A stretch of DNA of 64,000 nucleotides from Vampirovibrio chlorellavorus (GCA_003149345.1 QFWI01000016.1:186001-250000); one strand, 5' to 3'. Counted from the stretch's first letter, positions 42,308-51,985 are shown. Made by a program: numbers and translations. The notes: generated from the sequence alone by a model not told the origin.

Positions 42308-43288
42308 ATGACCCCACTGTTTGATATGGACAATGCCCAGCAGGAAAAAATTGCCGTGATCGGTTGCGGCAATTGGGGTAAAAATCTGGTGCGGAACTTC
42401 GACAATCTGGGTTTTCTCTATCGGGTGTGCGACCTGAACCCGGAAACCCTCAGCGCCTTGCAAAAGCAATACAAGCACGTACAAGCCAGCAATCGCTTTG
42501 ATGACGTGTTTAGCGACCCGCAGGTGAACGGGGTGGTCATTGCCACCCCTAGCTTTACCCACTATGAGTTGGCCAAGAAGGCCTTGCTGGCGGGCAAACA
42601 CGTTTACGTGGAAAAGCCGGTGGCTACCAGTTCCGAGCAAACGCTGGAGCTGAACGCGCTGGCCCGGGAGCTGGACAAGGTGTTGATGGTGGGGCATTTG
42701 CTGCTGTATCATCCCGCGGTTAACCGGCTTCGGCAGCTCATCCGGGAAGGCTATCTGGGGCAGATCAAGAATATTTCCAGTGATCGCCTGAATACCAATA
42801 AGTTTCGCCCCGATAAAAGCGTGATCTGGGACTTGGCTCCGCATGATGTATCCATGATGGCTTACCTGATGGAGCAGGAGCCTGAGGATATTGTATCGGT
42901 CATTGGCTACCAGAACCGGGAAGACGGCCTGGTGGATGACGCGCACATCGATATGGTTTTTCCCAATGATGTGGCCGGGCACATTCACATTAGCTGGGTG
43001 CATCCCATCAAGCAGGTCAAGCTGGTGGTTCGGGGAACCGAGCGTACCGCCATGATTGACGACACCTTGGGCGAGAATAAGCTGCACATCTTCAACAAGG
43101 ATGATGTCAGCAGTCCCATTGAGGAGTTCCCGGATTATCTGGATATTGAACCCCTCAAGCTGGAGTGCCAGCATTTTATCAATTGCATTCGGCACGGGTA
43201 CGATCCCAAAACCAATGGCATGAACGGTTACCATGTGGTGCGGGTGCTGGAAATGGCCGAGCGCAAGATGGAGATGATCTCCGTTTAG
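42308..43288 (+). CDS. Gfo/Idh/MocA family sugar oxidoreductase
   Basis: A 326-residue NAD(P)-dependent oxidoreductase. The Rossmann motif is VIGCGNWGKN and the active-site EKP occurs in KHVYVEKPVATS; LAPHDVSMM holds the likely catalytic His. The family oxidises or reduces sugars, often nucleotide sugars such as UDP-GlcNAcA (WlbA type) in polysaccharide synthesis. No polysaccharide genes adjoin it, so the substrate is open. It is divergent from alr with about 230 bases between, where the promoters must lie. Confidence 0.9.
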   Translation: MTPLFDMDNAQQEKIAVIGCGNWGKNLVRNFDNLGFLYRVCDLNPETLSALQKQYKHVQASNRFDDVFSDPQVNGVVIATPSFTHYELAKKALLAGKHVYVEKPVATSSEQTLELNALARELDKVLMVGHLLLYHPAVNRLRQLIREGYLGQIKNISSDRLNTNKFRPDKSVIWDLAPHDVSMMAYLMEQEPEDIVSVIGYQNREDGLVDDAHIDMVFPNDVAGHIHISWVHPIKQVKLVVRGTERTAMIDDTLGENKLHIFNKDDVSSPIEEFPDYLDIEPLKLECQHFINCIRHGYDPKTNGMNGYHVVRVLEMAERKMEMISV

Positions 43289-43390
43289 GCGAAAAGGCTG
43301 TTTAGCCTGAAAAACAACCCTACTGAAGGGTTTTCAAGGTATCGTTTGCGTGTTCAAAATATTTGAGGTAAAAAATTATCAAATCTCCTG

Positions 43391-43419
43391 TTGCAATTCT
43401 GGAGCGGTTTACCTAGAAT
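43391..43419 (+). promoter_or_regulatory. Promoter of tRNA-Gly
   Basis: TTGCAA (43391-43396) and TAGAAT (43414-43419), 17 bases apart, 29 bases before the tRNA. Confidence 0.65.
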
Positions 43420-43448
43420 CTAAATCATCCTCAAGTTTTCCGGTAAAT

Positions 43449-43520
<72 letters not shown>

Positions 43521-43732
43521 AATTTTTACCCCGGAAAACAAAAGCAAGTTGCCAAATATCAAGCTGTTTCAAGTGTCAAGCTGTTCGGCAGCAAGTTGCT
43601 CGGTAAACTGAAAAGCTCCGCATCAGAGCGTTCCGTACAAGGGGTTGGTGCAAGATCGCTGAGAGAATGAAGCCTCTCCGGCGATTTAAATGCCGTTTAT
43701 AGTATTTTGAAGGAATGGGCTAAGGCAGACGC

Positions 43733-45133
43733 ATGAAAGTAGAAGTCTTAAAAGAAGAACAAAACCTGGCGAAAATTAACCTGGAAATCCCCGCCGAACA
43801 AGCCAATCAGGAATACAACAAAGCTTGGAAGCGCCTGGGTCAGCGTCTGAACATCCCGGGTTTCCGCCGGGGTAAGGCGCCTCGTTCCATCGTGGAGAAA
43901 ACCGTTGGCGTGGAGCGAATCAAGCAAGAGGCTATGGATCGCCTGTTTCCTCACCTGTTTGCCGATGCCATTAGCGAGCATCAGCTGGATATCGTGGCTC
44001 CCCCTCAAATCGAAAACCTGAAATTTGACCTGGGCGAAGGGATTGCCGTTAAGGCCACTGTGGAGCTTCGCCCTGAGGCACAACTGCCTGATTTGACCGC
44101 TTTGAAGCTGGATGTGGCTGAGTACAAGCTGCCCGCCGATGCTGAGGAAAAAGAGCTGGCTTCCATTGTGGAGCGTTTGACCACCCTGGAGTCCGTGGTG
44201 GATCGGCCGTCTGAAAAGACCGACATCGTGAACATCGATTTCAACGGCTCGGTCAATGGTGAGCCCATTAAAGGCGGTTCCGCCAAAAATTACCGTTTGG
44301 ATCTGTCGGACAACAACTTTATTGAAGGCTTTGCCGATCAGCTGGTGGGCCACAAAATTGCCGAAGAGTTCAGCATCAACGTGACCTTCCCGGAAGGATA
44401 CCACGACGCCACTTTGGCGGGTAAACCGGCTGAGTTCAAGGTCAAAATCAACGATATTTCCAAAAAGGTCGTGCCTGACCTGACCGATGAAGTGGCCAAA
44501 AAGGTGGGCCCCTTTGAAACGGTTGAACAGATGAAGGAAGAAGTTCGCAATCTGTTGAAACAAAGCGAAGATCAGGAAAATACGTTCCGCAAGCAAAAGG
44601 CGGTCGTGGATTATTTGCTGGAAAAGTCCACGGTGGAGATCCCTGACAGCATGGTGAATCGCGAAGCCAAGTTGCTGATGGACGAAGTACAACAGCGTTT
44701 GAAAAGCCAGGGTCTGTCCTGGGAGAAGTTCCTGGATTCCGAAGGCCACGAGAGTACCTGGCAGAACTTGCGCAACGAGGCCAGCAAGCGTATTAAAACC
44801 AGCCTGATCTTTGGGGCCATTGCCAAGCAGGAAGGCATGCAGGTCAACGAAGACGAGTTCTCCGCCATGGTTAGCCAAATGGCCGCCATGCGTGGCATGG
44901 AAGAGAAGCAGGTGATGCGTCAGTTGGGTAACAACTTTGCCGCCGCTCAAGCCTTGTCGGATCAGATTCTCAGCCAGAAAATCGTGGATTATCTGGTGGA
45001 GCGTGCCGAGTTCAACTACGTGCCCGAAGAGCAGGTGGAGCAGTCAAACGCCAGCGCCAACACTCCCGAAGGTGCTGAAGTGGCCGCCGCTATTGAAGGC
45101 GAAGAGTTTGACGTTTTAGACGCTGAAGTTTAG
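43733..45133 (+). CDS. tig: Trigger factor
   Basis: The ribosome-bound chaperone that meets new proteins at the exit tunnel. The 466-residue protein has the ribosome-docking signature GFRRGKAP (43-50). An FKBP-like domain follows (around VNIDFNGSVNGEPIKGGSAK), then a long helical C-terminal domain. The acidic tail after about residue 430 is longer than in many homologues. The order tig-clpP-clpX is the classic one. Confidence 0.95.
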   Translation: MKVEVLKEEQNLAKINLEIPAEQANQEYNKAWKRLGQRLNIPGFRRGKAPRSIVEKTVGVERIKQEAMDRLFPHLFADAISEHQLDIVAPPQIENLKFDLGEGIAVKATVELRPEAQLPDLTALKLDVAEYKLPADAEEKELASIVERLTTLESVVDRPSEKTDIVNIDFNGSVNGEPIKGGSAKNYRLDLSDNNFIEGFADQLVGHKIAEEFSINVTFPEGYHDATLAGKPAEFKVKINDISKKVVPDLTDEVAKKVGPFETVEQMKEEVRNLLKQSEDQENTFRKQKAVVDYLLEKSTVEIPDSMVNREAKLLMDEVQQRLKSQGLSWEKFLDSEGHESTWQNLRNEASKRIKTSLIFGAIAKQEGMQVNEDEFSAMVSQMAAMRGMEEKQVMRQLGNNFAAAQALSDQILSQKIVDYLVERAEFNYVPEEQVEQSNASANTPEGAEVAAAIEGEEFDVLDAEV

Positions 45134-45146
45134 ACTTATAAACCAT

Positions 45147-45179
45147 AGACGATCCTTCCATCCCTTGGGAGGATCGTCT
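45147..45179 (+). promoter_or_regulatory. Hairpin between tig and clpP
   Basis: A perfect 10-bp stem AGACGATCCT/AGGATCGTCT with a 13-base loop. A-rich sequence, not T residues, follows on the forward strand, so it is not a standard terminator; it may be an mRNA processing or stability site. Confidence 0.6.
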
Positions 45180-45244
45180 AAAATAAACTAAGGTCTGAAA
45201 AACCGAAATATCCTGTTTGTGCTGAAGTGAAAGAGGCAACACAG

Positions 45245-45874
45245 ATGCTGTATGTACCGAACGGCGATCCCCAAGCGTATATGCCGGTTGTTATCGAGCA
45301 ATCCAGTCGTGGGGAGCGTTCATTTGATATTTTTTCCCGCCTGCTGAGAGAGCGGATCATCTTTCTGGGTACGCCCATTGATGATATGGTTGCCAACCTC
45401 ATTGTGGCGCAGCTGCTGTTGCTGGATTCCGAGAACCCGGAAAAAGATATCATGTTGTATATCAACAGTCCGGGCGGCTCGGTAACTGCTGGTTTCGCGA
45501 TTTATGACACCATGAAGCACATTCGCGCCGATGTGGCCACCATTTGCTTGGGTCAGGCCGCCAGTATGGGTGCGTTTCTGTTGTCTTCCGGCACGCCGGG
45601 CAAACGGATGGCTCTGCCGAACTCTCGCATCCTGATTCACCAGCCTTTGGGTGGCGCTCAGGGTCAGGCGACCGATATTGAAATTCAGGCTGCTGAAATC
45701 AATCGGATGAAGAAGAACCTGAACGAAATCCTGGCGAGCAATACTGGTCAGTCGATCAAGAAAATCGAACGGGATACCGACCGTGACTACATCATGTCCG
45801 CCGAAGAAGGGGTGGCTTACGGTATGGTAGACAAGGTTATTACCAAGGCCGAGGAAGCCAGCAGCAATAAATAG
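45245..45874 (+). CDS. clpP: ATP-dependent Clp protease proteolytic subunit
   Basis: ClpP is the serine-protease barrel that degrades proteins fed by ClpX. From the ATG at 45245 (AGAGG upstream) the protein has 209 residues. Ser107 is in GQAASMGAF, His132 in LIHQPLGG, and the Asp in DTDRDYIMS. It lacks any propeptide-like extension. A GTG at 45227 would add six residues. It is followed by clpX, its partner. Confidence 0.96.
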   Translation: MLYVPNGDPQAYMPVVIEQSSRGERSFDIFSRLLRERIIFLGTPIDDMVANLIVAQLLLLDSENPEKDIMLYINSPGGSVTAGFAIYDTMKHIRADVATICLGQAASMGAFLLSSGTPGKRMALPNSRILIHQPLGGAQGQATDIEIQAAEINRMKKNLNEILASNTGQSIKKIERDTDRDYIMSAEEGVAYGMVDKVITKAEEASSNK

Positions 45875-45960
45875 TATTATAATGAAGATGGAATGGTGGA
45901 CTTTCGCTTCCTGCTATCCACAGGAAGGGGTTCATGCAGACTCAATCTGGAGGGCTAGAC

Positions 45961-47268
45961 ATGGCCAAGCATGAAGATAGCCGCTTAAAATGTTCTTTTT
46001 GCGGTAAAAGTCAGGATCAGGTTAAAAAACTCATTGCAGGGCCTGAAGTCTACATTTGTGATGAGTGCGTGGATCTCTGCAACGAGATTCTGGACGAGGA
46101 ATTCTTTGAGGCCGAAGAGGGTGAAAAAAGCACCACCCTGCCTGAGATTTCCAAGGTGCCCAAGCCCCAGGAGATCAAGGGCTTCCTGGATGACCACATC
46201 GTGGGTCAGGAAGACGCCAAGCGGGTCTTGTCCGTTGCGGTTTACAACCACTATAAGCGGGTAAACCACAACCTGTCCAACAAGGACAAAGAGGATAAAA
46301 AGGATCTGGTGGAAATTCAGAAGAGTAACATCTTGCTGATTGGCCCCACCGGTTCCGGGAAAACTTTGCTGGCCCAAACGCTGGCCAAGTTCCTGGAAGT
46401 GCCTTTTGCCGTGGCCGACGCTACCACCTTGACTGAGGCCGGTTACGTGGGCGATGACGTTGAGAACATTCTGTTGCGCTTGTACCAGGCTGCTGATTAT
46501 GACGCGGCCAAGGCCGAGCGAGGCATTGTGTACATTGATGAAATCGACAAAATTGCCCGCAAGTCCGAAAACCCCAGCATCACCCGTGATGTTTCCGGGG
46601 AAGGCGTGCAACAGGCCTTGTTGAAGATGATTGAAGGCACGGTGGCCAATGTCCCGCCTCAAGGTGGACGGAAGCATCCGCACCAGGAGTTCATCCAGAT
46701 CGATACCTCCAACATCCTGTTTATTTGCGGTGGCGCCTTTATCGGGCTTGAAAAAATCGTGGAAGGCCGCATCAACTCCGGCAAGTCCGTCGGTTTTGGA
46801 GCCAGTTCTCCCAAGTCCCAGTACGAGCGTGACCTGGAAGCGGCCCGTATGATGAAGCAGCTTCAGCCGGATGACCTGATCAAATTCGGTATGATCCCCG
46901 AGTTTATCGGTCGGGTACCAGTGACTGCCGTTCTGGATCCGCTGGATGAGGCCGCCTTGGTGCGCATCCTGACCGAGCCCAAGAACGCGGTATTCAAGCA
47001 GTATCGTGAATTGATGGCCATGGATGATGTGGAGCTGGTGTTCGCCGAAGGCGTCGCTGAGGCCATTGCCAAGGAAGCCATTAAGCGGAAAACCGGTGCC
47101 CGTGCCTTGCGCAGCATTGTGGAAGAGCTGATGCTCCCCATTATGTTTGAAGCGCCCTCCCGTGAGGATCTGAAGGTCTTTGAATTGACCACCGAAATGG
47201 TTGAGAAAAAGAACAGCGCCGAAGTGCTGATGCTTCCCGACAAAAAGCCTAAAACGGAAATTGCCTGA
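45961..47268 (+). CDS. clpX: ATP-dependent Clp protease ATPase subunit ClpX
   Basis: ClpX unfolds proteins and threads them into ClpP. The 435-residue protein has the N-terminal zinc domain (C-x2-C at 11/14, CDEC at 33/36). The Walker A is [19 protein letters not shown] and the Walker [12 protein letters not shown]. The [12 protein letters not shown] loop, IGF-loop region and [11 protein letters not shown] sensor-2 region are also present. The ATG at 45961 with GGAGG upstream was chosen over a longer frame from 45934. A terminator follows. Confidence 0.96.
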   Translation: MAKHEDSRLKCSFCGKSQDQVKKLIAGPEVYICDECVDLCNEILDEEFFEAEEGEKSTTLPEISKVPKPQEIKGFLDDHIVGQEDAKRVLSVAVYNHYKRVNHNLSNKDKEDKKDLVEIQKSNILLIGPTGSGKTLLAQTLAKFLEVPFAVADATTLTEAGYVGDDVENILLRLYQAADYDAAKAERGIVYIDEIDKIARKSENPSITRDVSGEGVQQALLKMIEGTVANVPPQGGRKHPHQEFIQIDTSNILFICGGAFIGLEKIVEGRINSGKSVGFGASSPKSQYERDLEAARMMKQLQPDDLIKFGMIPEFIGRVPVTAVLDPLDEAALVRILTEPKNAVFKQYRELMAMDDVELVFAEGVAEAIAKEAIKRKTGARALRSIVEELMLPIMFEAPSREDLKVFELTTEMVEKKNSAEVLMLPDKKPKTEIA

Positions 47269-47290
47269 TTCCTTCAGGTAAACCCAATCG

Positions 47291-47326
47291 AAAAGCGTCT
47301 GGCCCCCGTCAAGCCAGGCGCTTTTT
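47291..47326 (+). terminator. Terminator after clpX
   Basis: AAAAGCGTCTGGC-loop-GCCAGGCGCTTTTT, a 13-bp stem with a G-U pair and a T run. Confidence 0.85.
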
Positions 47327-47401
47327 GTCAATGGCTCTTTTCAGGCCGGTTGAAAGCCCCTACAATAGGAGGTGTTCAGGATCTAAAAGGGTCGTGCTGG
47401 C

Positions 47402-48145
47402 GTGGATATTCATCTTAAGGAAGCCCGGTTATTTGATTACCCGGTGCATTTGGCGGAAATGGCGGAGGCGTTGGATTTCGCCAAGTCACGGGTGGCCTAT
47501 GGGAAGACGGCGCAGGTGGTTACCCTGAACCCGGAGATGATCATGCAAGGCGAGCAAAACACTGACCTGGGGCGTGTGTTGAAAAATGCTGACCTGGTGT
47601 TGCCGGATGGGGCTGGCTTGGTATGGGCCTTGCGTAAAAAAGGGCATGTGGTCAAGCGCTTGCCGGGCATTGAGTTCTCAGAGGCCTTGTTGGCCTGGGC
47701 CGCTGATACGGATCAGCCGGTGGCCCTGGTGGGCGCAGCCGAGGAGGTTTTGGCGCTGGCGGTTGAGAATCTGACCGTCCGGTTTTCGGGCTTGCGCATT
47801 GTGTATCAGCATCACGGTTTTTTTAAAGCGGGCCAGGAAGAGGCTGAAATCGCTCAGGCATGCGCACAGGCTCAGCCCAAAGTGGTGCTGGTGGCCTTGG
47901 GTGTGCCGCGGCAGGAGTTGTGGATTGAGCGCTACAAGTCCCTGTTTACTGGGGCCATTCTGGTAGGGGTAGGCGGCAGTTTGGACGTGTGGAGCGGTAA
48001 AACCTTGCGAGCCCCTGCCTGGATGCGGCGTGTGAATCTGGAATGGTTGTACCGGATTACCAGTGAACCGTGGCGAATCCAGCGAATTTATAAAACTTTG
48101 CCAATGTTTGTAGTAAAAGTATGTTTAGCTGGGCCAAAGGCCTGA
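47402..48145 (+). CDS. WecG/TagA/CpsF family glycosyltransferase
   Basis: A GT26 enzyme that moves N-acetylmannosamine-type sugars onto lipid-linked acceptors in surface polysaccharide or teichoic-acid-like pathways. The 247-residue protein has VVTLNPEMIMQ, LVLPDGAGLVWALR, ALVGAAEEV, VALGVPRQELWI and VGVGGSLDVWSGK with a basic C-terminus (WRIQRIYKTLP) that probably touches the membrane. The start is a GTG. A possible promoter (TTTTCA / TACAAT, 17 bp apart) lies between the clpX terminator and this gene. Confidence 0.92.
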   Translation: MDIHLKEARLFDYPVHLAEMAEALDFAKSRVAYGKTAQVVTLNPEMIMQGEQNTDLGRVLKNADLVLPDGAGLVWALRKKGHVVKRLPGIEFSEALLAWAADTDQPVALVGAAEEVLALAVENLTVRFSGLRIVYQHHGFFKAGQEEAEIAQACAQAQPKVVLVALGVPRQELWIERYKSLFTGAILVGVGGSLDVWSGKTLRAPAWMRRVNLEWLYRITSEPWRIQRIYKTLPMFVVKVCLAGPKA

Positions 48146-48178
48146 CTTCCCGGCTTTAGACGATGAAGGGGCCATATA

Positions 48179-49126
48179 ATGAGCGCTACGCTGAACCCAA
48201 CTTCCCCCAATGAAAGAACGGACTCCATGACTGTATCGACCAACCAAGCCCGTGTTCTACCGGCTGGCTTACCCCGTTTATCCATTCCTCAACTGCAAAA
48301 GCTGGCTGCCAAGCTGCGGATCGACATACTGGACATGATTTACGAGCCGCAATCCGGTCATCCGGGCAGTTCGCTTTCTTGCATCGATTTGCTGGTCAAT
48401 ATCTGGTTTCATCACATGGTTTGGGATCCGGCGAACGCGGACTGGAAAGAGCGGGATCGCTTCATTATGTCCAAGGGGCACGGGGCTCCTGCCTATTACG
48501 CTACGTTAATGCAGGCGGGCTATATTCCCTGGGCGGAAAAAAACACCCTGCGTAAGATTCACTCCAATTTACAGGGCCACCCGGCTTCCAAGTATATTCA
48601 GGGTTGCGATATCTCCACCGGTTCCCTGGGGCAGGGCTTGTCCTGCGGGGTGGGTATGGCCCTGGGATTGCGATTGGATAACATCGACAGCCGGGTTATT
48701 GTGCTGATGGGTGATGGTGAATGCCAGGAAGGCAACGTGTGGGAGGCGGTACTCAGTGCCGCGCACCATAAAGTCAGCCGTGTCACGGCCATTGTGGATC
48801 GTAATCACCTGCAAATTGATGGCGATACGGAGAAGGTGAAGGCCTTGGGTCAGATGGCGCCCAAGTTTGCCGCCTTTGACTGGAATGTCATTGAAATTGA
48901 CGGGCACGATTTCGCCCAAATTCAGGACGCCTTGGCCCAAGCGGATCGCTTTGCTGAGGAAACCGATCGGCCCACGGCCATTATTGCCAATACCGTTAAG
49001 GGCAAAGGGGTCAGCTTTATGGAAAATCAGGCGGGCTGGCACGGAAAAGCCCCTAACAAAGAGCAGTATGAGGCCGCTCGTGCTGAATTGACCGCCGCTT
49101 ACGATGCCCTGCCTGAATTGGCCTGA
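48179..49126 (+). CDS. Transketolase, N-terminal (ThDP-binding) subunit
   Basis: The first half of a split transketolase of the non-oxidative pentose phosphate pathway. It has SGHPGSSLSCIDLL and MSKGHGAPAYYATL. The thiamine-diphosphate/Mg motif is GDGECQEGNVWEA, followed by VDRNHLQIDG. The 315 residues equal the N-terminal domain of single-chain enzymes. AAGGGG precedes the ATG at 48179; an ATG at 48227 is also in frame. The C-terminal half follows after 23 bases. Confidence 0.94.
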   Translation: MSATLNPTSPNERTDSMTVSTNQARVLPAGLPRLSIPQLQKLAAKLRIDILDMIYEPQSGHPGSSLSCIDLLVNIWFHHMVWDPANADWKERDRFIMSKGHGAPAYYATLMQAGYIPWAEKNTLRKIHSNLQGHPASKYIQGCDISTGSLGQGLSCGVGMALGLRLDNIDSRVIVLMGDGECQEGNVWEAVLSAAHHKVSRVTAIVDRNHLQIDGDTEKVKALGQMAPKFAAFDWNVIEIDGHDFAQIQDALAQADRFAEETDRPTAIIANTVKGKGVSFMENQAGWHGKAPNKEQYEAARAELTAAYDALPELA

Positions 49127-49149
49127 CGATTTTAAAGGATACAGTTTCC

Positions 49150-50121
49150 ATGACTCTCATTAACCTTGAAAAGCCCGAACTCAAAGCCCTCAGAAACCAG
49201 TACGGCGAAACGTTGGCCGCTTTGGGCGCTGAAAATCCCAATATCGTGGTGCTGGATGCTGATTTGGCCTGTTCCACCCAAACCCAGAAATTTGCTGACA
49301 AATTCCCGGATCGCTTTTTCAACCAAGGGATTTCCGAACAGGATTTGATCAACACCGCCGCTGGCTTGTCCACCGCCGGTAAAATTCCGTTTTGCAGTAC
49401 CTTTGCCTTGTTTGCCGCGGGCAAGGGTTGGGATCAAATCCGCAACACGGTTTGTTATTCCGGTTTGAATGTTAAAATTTGCCCCACCCACAGCGGCTTG
49501 AGCCTGGGTGAGGATGGGGCCAGCCACCAGTCGATTGAGGATATTGCCCTGATGCGGGTTATTCCGGGCATGACGGTGATTGTGCCGTCCGATGCCGTGG
49601 AGACGGATCGGGTTATTCGTTGGGCCGCCGAGTATTACGGGCCGGTGTACGTGCGGCTGGTGCGTCCCAACTGTCCGGTGATTCACGATGACGCTACCTA
49701 TCAGTTGGATGCTGCTATGCCCCATCGCATTCGCATTGAGCGAGAAGGTTCTGATATTACGTTGGTGGCCACGGGAGAAACCGTGTATCATGCCCTGTTG
49801 GCCGCCGAGCGCCTGCAAAAGGATCATGGCATTCAGGCGGAAGTGCTGAATTGTGTGTTTATCAAGCCATTCGACTCTGAAACCCTGGCTCAAAGCGCCC
49901 GTAAGACCGGCAAAGTTATCACCGTGGAAAGCCATCAGATTTTGGGCGGCTTGGCTGGTGTGGTTTGCGAAGAACTCAGTACCCACCAGCCCACCCCGGT
50001 GCGCCGCTTGGGTACTCAGGATCGCTTCGGGCAAAGTGGTACCGGCGACGCCCTGTTTAAGGAATACGGCATTGACTGGGAAGCCATTTATAACGAAGCA
50101 GTCCACTGGCTGAAAGGCTAG
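49150..50121 (+). CDS. Transketolase, C-terminal (pyrimidine-binding) subunit
   Basis: The second half of the split transketolase. It has VVLDADLACSTQTQKFADKF, the catalytic Glu region NQGISEQDLINTAAGL, and THSGLSLGEDGASHQSIEDI, then the transketolase C domain. Length 323. AAAGGA lies ten bases before the ATG. Split transketolases are common in Archaea and many Bacteria and form an alpha2beta2 enzyme. A 17-bp stem terminator follows. Confidence 0.94.
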   Translation: MTLINLEKPELKALRNQYGETLAALGAENPNIVVLDADLACSTQTQKFADKFPDRFFNQGISEQDLINTAAGLSTAGKIPFCSTFALFAAGKGWDQIRNTVCYSGLNVKICPTHSGLSLGEDGASHQSIEDIALMRVIPGMTVIVPSDAVETDRVIRWAAEYYGPVYVRLVRPNCPVIHDDATYQLDAAMPHRIRIEREGSDITLVATGETVYHALLAAERLQKDHGIQAEVLNCVFIKPFDSETLAQSARKTGKVITVESHQILGGLAGVVCEELSTHQPTPVRRLGTQDRFGQSGTGDALFKEYGIDWEAIYNEAVHWLKG

Positions 50122-50140
50122 AGTTTGCTATCTGGTTGTT

Positions 50141-50177
50141 TTAAAAGCCCTTTTCTTATAAAGAAGAGGGCTTTTAA
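50141..50177 (+). terminator. Terminator of the transketolase operon
   Basis: A 17-bp stem TTAAAAGCCCTTTTCTT/AAGAAGAGGGCTTTTAA with one G-U pair and a three-base loop. Confidence 0.85.
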
Positions 50178-50267
50178 GTAACCCTATAGTTTGAGAGTCA
50201 GAGGCTGGCTGCTGACTGATTGTGGTTTAGGGCAACGCTCATCAGCAGGCTGTATGCGAGATAAGCA

Positions 50268-50333
50268 AAATACCGAGTTACAATTATCGCTTTAAATTAT
50301 CGCTTTAAATGCTTTGCGTGTAATTCGGTATTT
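50268..50333 (-). terminator. Large hairpin downstream of tRNA-Leu(GAG), with a 13-bp tandem repeat in its loop
   Basis: AAATACCGAGTTACA (50268-50282) pairs with TGTAATTCGGTATTT (50319-50333). On the reverse strand it is followed by TTTTGCTTAT. The loop contains AATTATCGCTTTA twice (50282-50294 and 50295-50307). It probably ends the tRNA transcript. Confidence 0.55.
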
Positions 50334-50364
50334 TTAAATTGATTTCGGGATCAAGAAGTATAGA

Positions 50365-50448
50365 TGGTGTCGAGAGAGGGACTTGAACCCTCACGGATTG
50401 CTCCACACGCCCCTCAAACGTGCGCGTCTACCATTCCGCCACCCCGAC
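50365..50448 (-). tRNA. tRNA-Leu (anticodon GAG)
   Basis: A class II tRNA with a long variable arm. The anticodon loop is TTGAGGG (anticodon GAG), the T arm GAGGGTTCAAGTCCCTC, and the acceptor GTCGGGG pairs with the 3' strand using G-U pairs. The CCA end is encoded. Confidence 0.92.
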
Positions 50449-50465
50449 ACGCTGGGTAGATAAAC

Positions 50466-50495
50466 ATCATAGTGACAAGGCAAGGGCCTTGTCAA
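50466..50495 (-). promoter_or_regulatory. Promoter of tRNA-Leu(GAG)
   Basis: On the reverse strand a perfect TTGACA (50495-50490) and TATGAT (50471-50466) with an 18-base spacer. Confidence 0.7.
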
Positions 50496-50546
50496 ATGGA
50501 TACTACAAACAGGCGCATCAAAATTGAAATTTGTACGCTTTGCCCC

Positions 50547-50747
50547 CTAGGGTGAGGTCTTGGTGCTGGCAATGCTTTGAGCAAAGGAGACCAGCCGCTG
50601 CTGGATGTTTTCCCCTAATCCCGTTATGGCGGCAATGCAAAACAGGGTAATCAAGGCCAGCACTAGCGCATACTCTGGGAGCGCCTGTCCGACTTTACTA
50701 GGATGTCGTTCTTTAAAACGCAAGCTATCCATCCCTTGTTGGCTCAT
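50547..50747 (-). CDS. Flp-type (class IVb) pilin, second copy
   Basis: A 66-residue prepilin. The short basic leader ends at a glycine before QALPEYALVLALITLFCIAA. This is the type IVb processing site with the conserved Glu five residues in, followed by the hydrophobic helix that packs the pilus core. Flp pilins build Tad pili for surface attachment. It lies 80 bases after a second pilin gene and shares its plan, so the two are paralogues. No tad/cpa assembly gene is in the window. Confidence 0.85.
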   Translation of the reverse strand: MSQQGMDSLRFKERHPSKVGQALPEYALVLALITLFCIAAITGLGENIQQRLVSFAQSIASTKTSP

Positions 50748-50776
50748 TAATTTGCCGTTCCTGTATTCAGGGGCAA

Positions 50777-50804
50777 AATCAGGCCGGTATGAACCAGCCT
50801 GATT
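50777..50804 (-). promoter_or_regulatory. Hairpin between the two pilin genes
   Basis: An 8-bp stem AATCAGGC/GCCTGATT with a 12-base loop, followed on the reverse strand by TTTTG. It may be a leaky terminator that sets the ratio of the two pilins. Confidence 0.5.
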
Positions 50805-50827
50805 CTCTACACCAGAAGCGGTGAAGT

Positions 50828-51034
50828 TTACCTAGTGGTTTTTACGCCGCCGATAGTGGTTGCCAATCCGCCCAGCATGGTTTTAATATTTCCGCCCAAT
50901 GTGGTGAGCGCGGCGATACAGACAACTGCAATCAGCGCTAAAACTAGGCCGTATTCGGCGAGGGACTGGCCTCTGCTTTTACCATTTCGGTGGGTTGCCA
51001 GCCAAACTTGGAAAGAAACATATTGTTTTAACAT
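50828..51034 (-). CDS. Flp-type (class IVb) pilin, first copy
   Basis: A 68-residue prepilin with a leader ending RG, then QSLAEYGLVLALIAVVCIAA, the typical type IVb cleavage site and core helix. The C-terminal tail is short. AAGGA lies ten bases before the ATG. It is upstream of the other pilin gene in the same direction. Confidence 0.88.
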   Translation of the reverse strand: MLKQYVSFQVWLATHRNGKSRGQSLAEYGLVLALIAVVCIAALTTLGGNIKTMLGGLATTIGGVKTTR

Positions 51035-51346
51035 AGGCCATCATCCTTCTACTTCAGTGTTTGATACCGGTTAACGACTTAACGATTGTAGGGCTTCGTA
51101 TATTTATAGTATGTCTTATTTATTTTGTTTTTATCACTCTGCGGGGTGATATTTTGAAATGCCTCGGGTCACACTGCCTGATGCGATGTAGAACACCCCT
51201 GCGCTCAGGCTGCCAATGCGTTTGCTGGCCTGCTCACATGCTTGGTAACGGCATCACTGATGAAAACTTTAATGTTTTTGAAGAAATTCGCCCACTTTCT
51301 TAACGAAAATGGGCGAATGTGGCTGTGGAGTGTGTGTGATGGGATT
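51035..51346. other. Intergenic region upstream of the pilin genes
   Basis: About 310 bases with no gene that I can support. It contains a very AT-rich segment (51090-51140), which should hold the pilin promoter although no good -35/-10 pair stands out, and the terminator of the next gene. Confidence 0.45.
51286..51318 (-). terminator. Hairpin terminator of the gene at 51347
   Basis: ATTCGCCCA/TGGGCGAAT, a perfect 9-bp stem, followed by TTCTTC on the reverse strand. Confidence 0.7.
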
Positions 51347-51820
51347 TTACTGGATTTTTTTCAGTCCGGCCTGCAATACCCGTGCCGGCGTGGTCAGACA
51401 ATCCGTGAACCCTTTGACCAGGGTCTTGCGGCAATCGTGAAAGACGACCCAGCTTTGCTGGAGGAGATGCTGGTTATTAGCCCGTTTAAAGGTCACAATG
51501 GCCAGACTGGCGGTCAACATCCCCACCACGCCGATGCAAACTTGCAGCGGGCCACGCAGAAGGGCCTCCAGCATACGGGATTGTCGGGTGGCCTTGGCTG
51601 GCTGGGCCGCCGTTGGGGCGACTGCCGCCGGATGTGGCGTTAAGTTTAAAGGTGCCGTAAACCCCTGACTGATGGGATTCATAGCGCTGCCTTGCGGGTT
51701 ATACAGCTTGTTCATGTTCGCGGTTTCAATGGCCCGAATCAGTTCGGCTTCGTTGCCACCATCAAAACGGCGCTTTGCGTACTTCAAAACTAAAGCAGAT
51801 TTTTGCTGACGTTGTTCCAT
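51347..51820 (-). CDS. Protein of unknown function with one membrane segment
   Basis: A 157-residue protein that I cannot assign. The basic N-terminus (SALVLKYAKRRFDGGNEAEL) looks helical. A Pro/Ala-rich linker leads to a hydrophobic segment (LQVCIGVVGMLTASLAIVTF) around residue 95, and a second helical stretch ends the protein. TAGGAGTG precedes the ATG. It may be a single-pass membrane protein with a cytoplasmic N-terminus. Confidence 0.65.
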   Translation of the reverse strand: MEQRQQKSALVLKYAKRRFDGGNEAELIRAIETANMNKLYNPQGSAMNPISQGFTAPLNLTPHPAAVAPTAAQPAKATRQSRMLEALLRGPLQVCIGVVGMLTASLAIVTFKRANNQHLLQQSWVVFHDCRKTLVKGFTDCLTTPARVLQAGLKKIQ

Positions 51821-51985
51821 CCCTAAACACTCCTATTGTCGATCCCTATGTCAAACGATGTTTGTGTCCCTATCCCATATAAGACGATTGTTTATTAACC
51901 CAACCTATGCCTTCCACTTGCATAAACGAATTTGATTGTTTTTTTGTGCCAGAAGTGTAAACGATTTTTAAAATAAAACTGACTT

